A DNA stretch of 64,000 nucleotides, from the NCBI GenBank assembly GCA_949152475.1, contig OX424555.1:73051499-73115498 (forward strand). The letters are read 5' to 3'. The position numbers and the translations under genes were made by a program. This stretch comes from Terebella lapidaria. Its lineage: Eukaryota; Annelida; Polychaeta; Terebellida; Terebellidae. The notes under the pieces are model-generated. The model saw nothing but the letters and a program-made list of their open reading frames with translations. It made no database searches and had not been told where the DNA came from. Shown piece after piece: positions 25,168-37,141 of the stretch. How positions within the stretch are numbered: position 1 is the first letter of the stretch; each line of letters opens with the position of its first letter.

Positions 25168-25850
25168 TCTGCCGCGTCTCAATTAGATGCACAGAGCAGA
25201 GAGCTGAGCAACTTTGGAAAACATTTCTTAGCCGTTGAGAATATATTCACTTATGGGAACGTTGCACAAATTAAACTACATGTATGTGTGTCAAGTTCAC
25301 AAATTTATATGTAGAACATTTCATATTCGTAATATGTCCTGAATCTCCATCCAGTGTCTTATATACTGTTAAGAAGCTTCTTACTAACTTTTTAGTACTA
25401 ACTGGGTTTAGATTGTACGAACCCATTCGTCGTGTAATATGATAATATGGTCTATTATCACCCGTATACTGTATAAAAATCGGTCATCATAGACGTACTC
25501 AATAAACTGCTGATCAATGGCAATAAATATTTCGGTGAGACCCTTGTCTGTTGAATATATTTTTCTATTTTGACAACGACTGATTGTTTTCAGTGTCTTC
25601 AAGAATATGCAATTACTGTATTTATGAAAATGTTATTACATATACATGTACCTAGTTCTCAGGCCTGAGCAGATTCTGTGCCTCCATCTCATTGCAATAT
25701 TTGGGATGTGTTCTGTCGCTGCTCAACTAGCTGCTCGGAGCAGACAGCTGAACAATTTGGAAAACCATTTCTTAGCCGAGGAGAATTTACTTACTTCTGG
25801 AAACACTGCGCAACTTGGATTACATGTATGTGTGTCAAGTGCGCAATAAA
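25168..25850 (+). repeat. Two copies of a coding-like block (family A terminal block)
   Basis: 25168-25310 and 25712-25850 are near-duplicates 540 bp apart. Both keep an open frame reading like xAxQLxAxSRxLxNxxxHFLAxEN (x = variable). The terminal blocks of family A at 513, 6128 and 23278 match the same frame. The second copy is followed by AATAAA (25845). The preserved frame hints at an exon of a decayed local gene family; the protein is not recognised. Confidence 0.5.
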
Positions 25851-25859
25851 GAGTATCGT

Positions 25860-26802
25860 GTAACCCCATACAGAATGGGGGCAGCTCTCGGGGTAATGAG
25901 GACGAATTGCACGTAAAATCCTGAATCTGGAACGCGCCAGTTCTCCATTCACTTATAATGTAAATATAAAGGTAACAAAATCATGAACTTGCAAACATCC
26001 ATTTGGCACCAGAATTTACTGTGGCGATCTATAGCCATCAAGGATCATCAACCGAGACTTGGTTCTTGACTAAATATGATTAATTGTCTGATAATTGTCA
26101 TTTTCAAATGTCTTTTTGTGACTTATTTCTCAAAAGACAAGGTACACTGGCCCAAGTATCATATCCTGCGCCTTCCTCTATATTCAATAAGGATCAAAAA
26201 GGTGTGAGACGGATTGAATGGTATGTTTTCAGTGGACGAGTAGTATTAAGGAGCAGTATACGGTACTTGGGCCGGTACACTCAAAACATGCCCAACGGCA
26301 GGATTATTTTTTTACTGCGGACAACTAGTAATGCTAGTAAAACTCACTGGTGAGTTGCGCTCAGGTGCACCAAATCCGCCTATTGTATTCCTCTCGCAGA
26401 AATTCAAGTCGTATATATGCATCGCCTATTGTTGGATGGTCACACAACAAAGCTCACATACCAACAACAGCTTGTTTGTACGCTGAAGATACTACGCGTT
26501 GTTTGATGGCGCGTGTAAAAGAGATATCTATAATCATCAATTTGTACAATCGCTGTGACACTTTTTATAGAACCATTTCTCGGTTCATCATCCATGGCTA
26601 TACATATCTCTGTTAATGAAGTTTCAAGGAGAAGGGTTGGGTAGTCTTGCTGATTTTGTTACCTTTATGTTTACATTACAAATGAATGGGAGAGCGGCTC
26701 ACCACAGTGTTTGGTCTGTTACCCGCAGTCAATACTTAAGCATCGGGTTCTTGATGCAATACTCGGTTTTGAGATATCAACCACCAGTTCGCGTAAGCAT
26801 AT
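25860..26802. other. No gene recognised
   Basis: Several ORFs of 60-90 codons (26084-26804) without recognisable domains lie between the 25.7 kb repeat and the P-like element. Confidence 0.45.
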
Positions 26803-26811
26803 GACATTACC
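26803..26811. repeat. Target-site duplication GACATTACC (left)
   Basis: Matches 33899-33907 exactly on the other side of the P-like element. P elements make 8-bp duplications; one of the nine bases is shared ambiguously with the tip. Confidence 0.9.
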
Positions 26812-26846
26812 AACGATCCTTTAGCTTCACTAAGATACGCAACTCC
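26812..26846 (+). repeat. P-like element terminal inverted repeat, left
   Basis: 35 bp, the exact reverse complement of 33864-33898. This end is 3' of the transposase gene. Confidence 0.95.
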
Positions 26847-28057
26847 GTATGCATATTACGTAATGACGCGATCGTGGCGCCGCCTTGTGATTGCCGAGGT
26901 AACGTTCACAGCTGTGGGATGTCAGACATGTGTACTTGACGAACTTTCGACAACGATGATCACATACAATTAAACATCTTTTCTATTTCAATTTCATGAT
27001 GGGTGGGGCTGCGACATACAGATTATGCACTATCTTTTTATATCCGATATTAGCAGGGCATATTATGCTTTTTCAACGTCAATTGACCACCACACGTATA
27101 TGGGCTTAGACCTAATATTTCGAGTCATTCAAAATCCGTAGCTATCCGTGGACAGAAGACAGCTTGAGGGGGTTGGGGATATACATTCCTATAGTCTTGT
27201 CTATCAAAATTTGTATAGCAATGGTAGGGCTCACCCGATTTTACCGGTATCTCGATATTACTGATCTACAGTGATCCACGTAGGCCTACTGTACGGGCAC
27301 TACTTATAGGCCTGTCGATCGTGAAAACACTCCACCCCCACCCCAAAAAAAAGGCATGAGAAGTTTCATCAGCCCCCCAGCTCCACGTATGGGTTAAATC
27401 AATCACAAAATTCATTCTGAATTATTTATATTCTTGATCATAACGTTCCAGTAAATCTGTCCAGAAATGTCTAATGAACCTTGAATCTCTTGTTTCACCT
27501 ACTAGTAATCGATTCACACCCAATTGTTTTAGATGTGGATTGTGTATAATGTGGATTTCGTGATTGTTTTAATTACATATAAATTGAAAAGATACTTATA
27601 GCATGTGGTCTGCTTTATATATTTTAGCAGTTGGAAAAGTTATAGTGGTGTTAAAAGTTCAGGCTCGGTTTTTAAAAGTTGTTTGAAAATAGAAATCAGG
27701 AGGCATACTTCAAGTTCAACCGTTTTTATTTGGTCTACTCTTCAAGTGAATTGTATATCATAAATGTTCAATACCAGTGTATAATCACTTCAAGATTGAT
27801 ACTGTTTGCCACGTTAATCATGTTAATTAATACAGTTGCTCACATAGAACATGTACACATATTTACTCATATAATTACATTACATGTAGATATTATGTAC
27901 TGCTGATTGTCTTGACCATACATTTTCATGTAATCTGTAAAACATCACATTGATAAATGATAAACCTTAACAAGAAATTGAATCAGGACAATTTTAGAAT
28001 GTATACATAGCCCCAGCAACACAATATATTCAACACATACCAATGTCATATTGTGTA

Positions 28058-28234
28058 CAGTGGTCCCCCTCAGATAAGACCTACCCTTCTGCCACAAAAT
28101 TAAGGTCTTATCTAAGGGGATGTCTTATTAGAGGGGTTCATTTACATGTTAAAGTCATTCTAGTGCCACGAGAAAAAGTCTTTACAAAGGGGGAAGTCTT
28201 CCTTCAGGGGGGTCTTATCTGAGGGGGACCACTG
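28058..28234. mobile_element. Nested TA-flanked MITE (pogo/Tigger-like)
   Basis: A 177-bp element with 24-bp perfect terminal inverted repeats beginning CAGTGGTCCCCCTCAGATAA, flanked by TA on both sides (28056-28057 and 28235-28236). The inside is built of variants of GTCTTATCTGAGGGGG in both orientations, so the whole element can fold into a hairpin. TA duplication and a CAGT-type tip fit the pogo/Tigger branch of Tc1/mariner. It has no coding capacity. It sits in the 3' noncoding part of the P-like element, so it was inserted after that element formed or travelled with it. Confidence 0.85.
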
Positions 28235-28429
28235 TATATCAATTTGTGCTTCAAATTATCCATGTACAATCATTATTGCCTGTTTCAGATGTTTTGATAT
28301 TGATCATAACACAACAAGACGAGAACCAACAACATCCCATTAACCAAAACAAACATGTGCACACATGTACAGTTATTTCCACTGCTTGCATCACAGCAAG
28401 AGTCATACGTCTACCACTTTAATGAAAAT

Positions 28430-31400
28430 TCACACGTGGCTGAACTTAAAGAGTTTTCTGTTCTTACGATCTTTGTCTGATGCCAGTCGCCTGTTGTTTT
28501 CTGTGATGTCAAAATGCAGGCGTATGTTGATGAACAAGTGTACGACCAGAGTGTGCATGTGGCATGCAGCACACGTGACACTGGACAACTTTGGCTCAGC
28601 TGCCAACAATGCACTCAATGTAGCTTTGACTTTTACACCGGTTATGACCTTTGCAACAACGTTGCGGTACCTTGTCTCAAGGCTTACCATTGCCTCATGC
28701 AGACCAACACTTATAACTTTCAGGCCAACCTTGGCACCACTGTAGTTTTTCTTTAACAGGAAAGCATGATCTGGGTTGTCAGAATCAATCTCACCCTGTA
28801 ATTTGCTAACACAGGTGTTACAAATTCTACCCGACAGCTTGTTTACAATATAGCCACCAATATAAGCAAGAACATTGCTCTCTTGAACAGACAGAGCCTG
28901 TACAGATGCCAGTGAGCAAAGCTGTAGTGTTGACTTGACGGGTGCGTCCAGACTGTCTAGGTAGCTGGTCGACTGGGCTGGTACTTCCAGTAGCTGACTG
29001 GACTGTGGGGCTGGGCCAGGGTTCTCCACACGGGTGGCGTCGTACACCGTAGTTAAGAACAGGAATTCATCCACGTCCTCCTCACAGTTGACTGATCTCA
29101 CAGGGGCCATCACTGCCTCAACCAGTACCTGTGGTATAAAATGTACCAACCATGTAAATATGCAAAAAATTGGATACCAACACTACTTCTCTGGTCACAC
29201 AAAGACATACAAACAAAACATGTCCCAGTCTATTGTGAGAATATCACAACTGTTTAATATTTAAATCATGTTATCGAGGTACCATAATATATAGACGATA
29301 TACATACATGTATTTAGGTATGTGGCATAGAGCTAAATTTTGTGATACATCGACCAATAACCTGTGGAAATAATGCTGTGCCTGGCGAAAAGCAGCTCGG
29401 AATTGGGCAGCATCTGGGTTGTCTCTCTGGGCGCCTTTAGATCGAATTATGCTGAAAAGATTCTCCACGCAGTCCTGGTTCATGCGATTGGTGAGCAGGA
29501 ACTTGAGCTCGTGATCCTTGTGGAGGACTTCCCACATCTGCAGCAGGGCACAGATCGTCAGTGTGAACCCCTTCAAACAGGCAGGTCTGCGTTTTCCTGT
29601 AGTGAAAAATGACTGGTTCAAGCTCCAATACATGCATATCAAGGTATTCATGATCACCACTACATGCACAAAAATTCACAACCTGTTCATTCTGGAGTCA
29701 AATTACATTTATATCACACTAGTGCAAATAGGATTGTCCCAAAAAAGATTCACTTCTACACAAACTATGGAATGACAGTAGCAGTTTTTCCAAGTCACTA
29801 TATTACTTGTACCTTTCGTCTTGATACTGTGAAGCCAAGGCAACATCTCACTCAGAAATGCCTTGTGGCCAGAATTCTCGGAGAAAGCATGGCGCATGCA
29901 TGCTGGGCTAGATATGGTTTTGCTGTTAAATGCGTTGAACAGTTGGTCCATTTTCTCAATGAACCGGGCTGTGTGGGCCGCATCTTCTGTGACAGAAATG
30001 TGAGGATTCGAATGTTGTGTTGAAATACACATTTTCTATACATGAGAAATCTCAGCAATATATTTATATCCCTTCAATATCTCTGGTACACAAGCATACA
30101 GGAGTTGTAAATATGAGTAAAAAAAGGAATACATTTCCACATATTGGTGGATTACATACCTGTGATGACATTCCAGTCAGCCATGGCACTCATGCCTGCG
30201 GCCACTGAATGGCTGAGTACCTGGGTGGCCAGCCTCACACGCATCCTGGAGAATGGGGGCAGCTTGAGGTGTTTAGGGGTCAAACGAGGGGCTAGCCTGA
30301 TCGGCTTGCTGCGGACCTTCTCATAGAATGCTTCAATGTGACTCCACAGAATGTCGTGTCCATCTATGATGTAACCATGCTTCTGCAGGTTATTGCGGAC
30401 ATTTTTTATCAAATGTGGTGGATCGTAGAAGGTGAAGATCTTCTGTTGTCCCAGGAAGAAGTAGGGTTTGTTTTCATCCACCTTCAGGTGTGAAAACAGG
30501 TTCTGGTTGTTGGTGCCCTGGTCAAAAACGATTGCCATCACTGTAAGTCCCACCTCCTGGAGCCGACTGATGCAGTCCACAAGTAAATGCTGCATCACAG
30601 AGCCAGACATCGGACCACTGCTGAGGAAGTATCCCAGGGGTTGCTTCCATTTTTCCGTGATCTCACGCACCATGAAGGTATTGGCATGGTTTGCCAACAC
30701 CTCACCACGCTCGAGACCGTCACTGAGACCATCCAACACGTCACGACCCGCGTCGTAAGTAACTCCCTCCTTGATGGCCATCTCGTCAATGGCTACGACG
30801 ACAAGTTTGGATGAAGCTGGAAGGGATCTGACCTTTAGTCGCAGCGCATCGAATACTGCTTTCGTGAAGCCGGGCTCAATCTGTAATCTCCGCATCACAG
30901 ACTTCAGGGTGGATACCGATGGGAGGGCAAAGATTTTCCGGAGCAGTCTGTATGTTTTAGGACTTGAGTGGAGCAGTGATAACGCCAAAGACTTGTCCTT
31001 GTTATTCCAACGGCGACCTCGTGCTCTCCGCTGTCCCATCTTCACCTGGCTCATGACGAAGGAAAGCTGCCTATCAGTGGGGAACTCGGCCAGGCTCACC
31101 GCGATCGCTGCAATTTTCCTGGTATGAGAAACACGCTGGATCTGGTTTTTTGCCGCCTTTCGAACTATGCTGTTGGCCACCTTCTGTTGTTGTTGTTTCA
31201 AGCGGTAGATCTGTGAAAATGTTTACATTTAAAGAACAACTCAAAATGTGCAACAGAGAATATTCATGTAGTAAAAACTGCCACAATGTACAAACTTGTA
31301 AATATGTTATTTGCACATGATATATTGACTTGCAGAAGCATGTTTGATATTTACCTGCATTCGTAACTTGTGGTTCTGTCTTTTCAGCAACAGCTCTTTG

Positions 31401-33783
31401 TTTTCTGACACTGTAATGCCGATAGAAACACATTTGAACGGTTTTTGAAACAGTCAATGACAAAACATACATGTACTGACAACATACTAGTATGAACAAA
31501 TTTAGTTGTGCAATGAAGCATTGAATACACAATAATCATATAGGCATCAAGGGAGCTGAAACAGGTGTGAGTATGATAGGTGAGTACGATTACAGCATAC
31601 AAACATGCAATTACATTTAATTTCATATACTACCAATATGAATTGAAGTGTGGGTGATTGGAAGAAAACTTTGTGTTCAGAAAATTCGCATTTCAATCAA
31701 AGACGTGAAAATCGTGAATAGTACAATGTATGGGTTTACACTATGTACAAAGACAGGTACATGTATGTTACAGGGTAAGTACTATTTGTAGATGTGCATG
31801 CAGATTTTCATATGTGAGATATTTGAAAAAATAATGAAATTCTAGTCACTGACAAACACATAAAAATACAAGCTACACATTCAACATAGGCTAATAGGTC
31901 GATGCCATTTGTAAATATAGCCTAATTTTTTCTACATCATGAATACTAGTAAATTGTACAGGCAAAATCATGCATAGCATACCACCACCACTAGTACTAA
32001 AATACACAGTTTTACCTGTTCGGGACATGTTCTGTAGAAGGAATACAATAGTGGTTTAGATTTGTATGTAGATACTAAATCTTGTGATGAACCATGACAT
32101 ATATACATTATATATAAGAGAATACTGCACATTATACTTTGAACCTTAAATGTAAGTATCAATCTATTACCACCAATACAGTGAGATTTTAATGATGCCA
32201 ATAACAAACGAAAAATACAATATATTGCAATAGAAACAAAGCCCGACCGAATAGTTTATCCAAAGACTATTTGACAACAAAGATGCATGCACCAGATACA
32301 ACTGTATTTCCGGCAACAACAAACAGTACCTACCTGCTGTGAGTTTTGGTTTTGGCTTTGGGTGGGCTGTCTTGATTTTTTTGGAGGTTCTCTCAGTCTC
32401 AAACTTCCTGTCAAGGAGTCGCCTCTTGCTGCTCACAGTTGCCGGTGGATTTGGTATGCTGAACACAGTTGGCACAGCACCACTGGAAAAATGAGGTTTA
32501 TACAGATCTCAATAACTGGGGAAACCCTTGAAGACTGGAATGTTTTCCATTTCACACAACACTTACTGAAATACCAGACTACTTCATGTAACAGGGAGTA
32601 AGATAGTGTGCTTTAGATGTAATTCTTACAATATATGTGACAAGATCACATACAATTAAATTAATTATAAATTCCTTACTAGTATATCTCACAAAAGTAT
32701 AGACCTTATGAGACGAGATTTTGGGTCCTTCGGGTTCATGAACTGACTGTCCTCGAAATGATCATGACAAAGTACGCAATTCTTCCAAAGGTACTCTCCA
32801 TCTCTCTGCAGTAGATCCTGACGCCTACAGTTGATAACCCACTGCTTGCTTCTGTTGACAAATTAGGCATATTGTTTTTAATAATCAATCAACAAGTACA
32901 TTTATCATGTTTATTATTCAGTAGAAATACAATGAATTAATGAGTCAGAGTGGATGCATACAGCACATCTTCCTTTTTCTATAGCGCAAGCAAACTAACA
33001 TCCAACTGGACCAGCCCATTTAATTGTACATTAATAACAATTCATACCTGTGCTCAGTACTGATTAGGCCTAAATAATGATTATTTCGATTTGAACCTGG
33101 GAGATTATATATCCACATTCTAATAACAAAAACATTGGCTGGTTTGATTGCATTCACTTGAGTGTCATGCCAGTTCGTGTGTAAATTTCATGACGTTATG
33201 ATGTCTGCTACTAGACCTAGTGTACCCCCCTCCCCCCAATTTATGCAGCCCAGGCTTAGATTCGTAGGGTATGGAAATCTAAACAGGTCTAAAAAGCCGT
33301 TGACATGGCCACATGTCCATAGGTCAGATAGGCCTAGTAAAAATCTGATATGGATTGAAACGTTTGTTGGTTTGATTCATGGATTTCGGAGCAGATCCTA
33401 TTACCATGGGGAATTACTGTAGATCTAGTTGGGAATAAAATGATTTGCCCACTAAATTGAACAGGTTAGCCGAATATGAGTTCCGGACAGTGATCAATCA
33501 ACTCATGAATTGAATCAATGTCGACTTTCGACGACTGTCACTCTCACTGTAGCCGTAGTGTAGGCTGCTGTGTTGTGATGGCGGGCGATAATACAGGTAT
33601 CGGTACACTATCAACATCTTTGCCAATTTCATTCAACTTCAAATCTTCACAAAAACATAGTATTTCAATGAATTACCTGGTATTATCCTTGGGGAATCTG
33701 TGAAAGGTCATCAGAGGGCATTTTTTCCGGCAGTTGTTGCAGTTTATCGCCGCACAGAAAACGCCACTTTTCTTGGCCGCCAT
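28430..33783 (-). CDS. P-element-type transposase with THAP domain (THAP9-like), 8 exons
   Basis: DNA transposase predicted to bind its own ends through the THAP zinc finger and cut and rejoin DNA with an RNase H-like domain. Exons (minus): 33783-33677, 32851-32705, 32482-32334, 31410-31355, 31210-30160, 29986-29813, 29596-29382, 29128-28430. Together they give 865 residues with all phases matching. The THAP finger (1-92) has ligands C10, C15, C64, H67 plus W40, an HRFP motif and the AVPTVF box (87-92). Basic and coiled-coil residues follow (about 110-175). The core has AIDEM (D295), VFDQG (D383), the YDPPHLIKN motif (about 415-423) and NQDCVEN (E606), a D/D/E triad spaced as in Drosophila P transposase. 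A Cys pair in CNTC and a basic NRKLFKFSH tail close the protein. All introns are GT-AG except intron 7, where the frame-keeping donor is GC. The start codon lies directly upstream of the THAP motif. Confidence 0.93.
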
Positions 33784-33805
33784 GACCTTCGAAGCAGACA
33801 GCAGC

Positions 33806-33818
33806 TACCTATATAGGC
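33806..33818 (-). promoter_or_regulatory. Possible TATA-like motif of the transposase gene
   Basis: CCTATATAGG reads on the minus strand about 25-35 bp upstream of the ATG and 46-58 bp inside the terminal repeat. It is short and palindromic, so this is only suggestive. Confidence 0.35.
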
Positions 33819-33863
33819 AACCGCGTGGCGGCGCTGCGGTCGGCAAAATCACACATTTCCGCG

Positions 33864-33898
33864 GGAGTTGCGTATCTTAGTGAAGCTAAAGGATCGTT
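33864..33898 (-). repeat. P-like element terminal inverted repeat, right
   Basis: 35 bp, identical on the opposite strand to 26812-26846. This end is 5' of the transposase gene, 81 bp from its start codon. Confidence 0.95.
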
Positions 33899-33907
33899 GA
33901 CATTACC

Positions 33908-35799
33908 TTGAGTGTGAATACTCAATATCAAGATAGGTCAGTTTCATCAAGAGACGTACCTTATTACACCTTTGTGTATACAATACTTAAGATGCAGTGA
34001 GACCATTCATCTTGGAAGCCATTTTTTGCTCAGGGCAGAACCGCACCAAAAAGGAGTCATTTGTTATAAATTATTGAGTAATATCTAAAATTTCATGTTG
34101 TGGTAGCAGATTAGTCAGTTCTCAACATTTAAAAAATATGTTGGTAACCCATGTGGGTCTTGATCCATCCGGATCAAAAACCAATTTTACGCGTAGCGGT
34201 TCTCAAACTGAGTGAAGACAGGTCCCTAGGGACCTCAGTGTTTAGAAAGTTATATTTGTGTAATATTCGAGCCTAGCCTTACATTTTTGACTTTCTCTAT
34301 AGTTACGTGAGAAATTGTCATCGTTCTCACTGCATTTTCAAGAAAACCGCCATTTTTCATTTTCAGCACGTTTTGGGGGCAACATTGCTGTAACAAATCT
34401 GCATTGAAATAGACGACAATGCATAATTTGTGGCACTTTCTATTAATCCTTGGGATTGTATTCTTCATCTGTACATATCCATTACAACAGTTGTTTCGTT
34501 ATTTTGTTCTAAAAACACAATCCAAATGATAACATTTCAAAACAGTTTTGGCAAAACGGCATGTTTGTATTCCTAAATCACGTGATCAAGATGATACGTC
34601 ATTGTATCATTACACATCCCAACAGCTAATCGGTGCCTCATTATAGCAGGAATAATAATAGTATAATAATCGACTTTTCGAGCTGTAATGGAGATGCTCT
34701 AAGCATTCAAAATTCAAGTAATACACAGATAAATAACATTTCTTCAATGCCACAATACGGACGAATCTGGGACTATTTGCATTGCTGCCGCACACGTAGT
34801 TGGGCAAGGAATGACTCAGGACTTCCTCTCAACTTTCTATTCGCCAGATGGCGCATTGAATGTTTCCAGGAATTTCCTAAACAACAAAAAAGTTTTGAGG
34901 CACTGTCGTCAATCGAAACACTTGAGCTAGTCCAAAATGACTGATTTAGATACAGGAATGTTATACGCCAATGAGTTACAATGATCCAACCACTGTCAAC
35001 GTCTGCAGGTGAATATATCACGTACGCAATGCATCAGAACCCAGGCCAGGGCACATGTGCTTTGCCCTTCAATCCGACTCGGAACCGATCGGAAGTAAAC
35101 ATTTGCCACAAAAATCACATGCAAGCCCATGTGCATCAACAGATGACCAGCATGTAAACAACACTGGTATGCAGGTCACGTGTGTGGTTAACCCTATCAT
35201 TTGCCATGTCCGGCACATGGGAAGGCCCGATGCTAGCCATTTCTAGAATTAGGTCTGTCAACTCAGGGACATGCACACATTTTGGCCAGCACAACAGGGT
35301 AGTCTTTGTTTATTTTTTATACCAACAAACAGTGTTTGTTTACTATTGATACTGATTAGGACAGGCGGTCTGTTTACACAGAAAAACACAGGAACTGAAA
35401 AATGAACATGTTGTTGATAATTTAAATTGCCGGTACCGTACACTATATGGGTAGACCATCTACTGGTACTAGTAAGTCTTAAATTTATTTCCCGAACTAG
35501 TACCGGTACTTAGGGATCATTTGTTGATGCATCCAAAATTGCTATTATTCGGTTCCTATTTCACTATAATTTGAACATTCGTTATGGACAAAAAATTGGT
35601 CCGATATGTGTCATGAAATATTACACTACAACAGCTTCATCCACTCCATGAAAAATGCTGTTGAAATTAACTGTACTTCTCCTTATTTCTGATACTTCGT
35701 TCCTACAACATAGTACCAGCATAGAAAACAGCAAAAACTTCCTAGCTAATTATCTAATATCACAGACGAGTACCTGTTCGGTTTGATTCCCATGACACG
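33908..35799. other. No gene recognised
   Basis: Unique-looking AT-rich DNA with a few ACTAGTACCGG-type short repeats near 35460-35510. No coding sequence is supported on either strand. Confidence 0.45.
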
Positions 35800-36150
35800 A
35801 ATAATAATAATAATAATAACCGGTTCTTATATAGCGCTTTATCAACGTTATACACATTATCAAAGCGCTTCACAATTTGGAATTTAGTCCTCTGAGAGTG
35901 GTCACTGCCAGGGTACATGTCGTTCCCAGAGGGGTCTTTTACATCCCTTCACAACATTTTTTAGAGATGGGACCTCCATTTTACGTGATATCCGAGTCAC
36001 GGGCACACTGCCAGGTGTGAGGGCAAGGAGAAAATCCCCCTACCATTACCGCACATGCGGCCCGACGTAGGATCGAACCCACGCCGGCGATAGCTGTTGG
36101 TTCAAAATGAGCGACTAAGCACTCGCACGTAACCACTCGGCCATCTCGCC
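35800..36150 (-). mobile_element. tRNA-derived SINE
   Basis: Read on the minus strand it begins GGCGAGATGGCCGAGTGGTT, a tRNA-like start containing an A box of the Leu/Ser type. A GGGTTCGATCC B box follows about 70 bp later, which is the internal RNA polymerase III promoter pair. An unrelated body follows, then a tail domain with AAGCGCTTTGATAATG and AAGCGCTATATAAGAACC, ending in an (ATT)n run at 35800-35819. The tRNA-like head with a long variable arm, body and trinucleotide tail are typical of SINEs. No convincing target duplication was found, and the partner LINE is unknown. Confidence 0.85.
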
Positions 36151-36263
36151 CTCATTGGTTCCTACTTCAGTCATTCTGCCACTTCTTAAATTGTGTGTCA
36201 AGTTTTGTGTGTCAAAATTGTGTGTCAACATTCCACTGGCTGAATTGAAAGACAATGTTTTTA

Positions 36264-37141
36264 GGTTACCGGACCTATGGTCCGATAACCAATTGGCATG
36301 GCGTTGCGTCCGTCGTCGTCAGTCCACATTTTTATCTTTAAAGTTTACCGGCGATCTTTCTGAAACTTGGCACAAAAATGCCTAAAAATTATTTAAAGAG
36401 GGGATATTTTTTAGTTTTTTTTATTTTCACGTTTTTTTTAAATGGCAGCCATTTTCGACGAAAAACAGCTAATTTCTTACTTTGGCGGCCATTTTCTCAA
36501 AAACTGTTCCGACAGTTTTGAGATTTTTGTTTCAAAACAATGCCCTCATATACCTCTGTGATGTGTATGAGTTTCGTTGCCCCTGAATCGCCGGTCTGCG
36601 TGTGGCGGCCTTTTTCATTTTCTTGACAGGTCCCAAATGGGACTTTCCCATGTTAAACTCTCCTATGCTTTATAATGGGACACATTATACCTAATATCTC
36701 ACTTAATATTGAGATTAGAGGCTAGAAATCAATTGTGGACACATAGGAAATGATATATGCTGATTATTATCATGACCTTGAATTTGACCTTTGACCTCAT
36801 TTTCAAGGCTAGAGCACAAAATGGCTAATTTCTCGCTTATTATCGACTTTACAGCTTAGGAATTAATTGTTCACATACAACAAATGATAAATGCTGAATA
36901 TTATGTAGACCTTTAATTTGACATTTGATTTGATTTTCAAGGTCACATGACATAATGATTAATATCTCTCTTATTATTGAACTTCCAGCTTAGTAATCAA
37001 TTGTGAACGCATAGGAAATCAAATTTGCTGAACACTTTCGTGACTTTAAGTTTGACCAGTGATCTTATTTTTAAGACCACGGGACAAAATATAGCTATTA
37101 TATATTGTCCGGTAACCTATCTTAGCCCTTGGGCTAATTCT
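36264..37141. mobile_element. Inverted-repeat element carrying ~120-bp satellite units
   Basis: Starts GGTTACCGGAC at 36264 and shows the inverse GTCCGGTAACC at 37107-37117, with TA just outside each. The first 400 bp are unique; then come three to four diverged units of the satellite also found at 4428-5100 (CCTTGAATTTGACCTTTGAC, TCACAAAATGG-like blocks). Similarity between the two copies continues past 37117 to about 37141 (TTGGGCTAATT), so the true right edge may be there and the short inverted repeat may be internal. No protein is encoded. Confidence 0.65.

Larger units (their letters stand above)
26812..33898 (-). mobile_element. Complete P-element-like (THAP9-type) transposon
   Basis: A 7,087-bp element bounded by 35-bp terminal inverted repeats identical at every position (26812-26846 and 33864-33898, tip AACGATCCTTTAGCTTCACT) and an 8-9 bp target duplication. 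It encodes one gene, a THAP-domain P-type transposase, on the minus strand (28430-33783). The noncoding 3' side (26847-28429) holds a smaller nested TA-flanked element at 28058-28234. Identical inverted repeats, a perfect target duplication and an uninterrupted reading frame point to a recent arrival. Whether it can still move depends on the unusual splice donor of intron 7. Confidence 0.95.

Noticed and set aside
30771-31127. 118-codon plus-strand frame
   Set aside because: Antisense shadow of the transposase core exon (30160-31210).
33081-33110. tRNA B-box-like GGTTCAAATC on the minus strand
   Set aside because: No A box, no cloverleaf and no terminator at the right distance.
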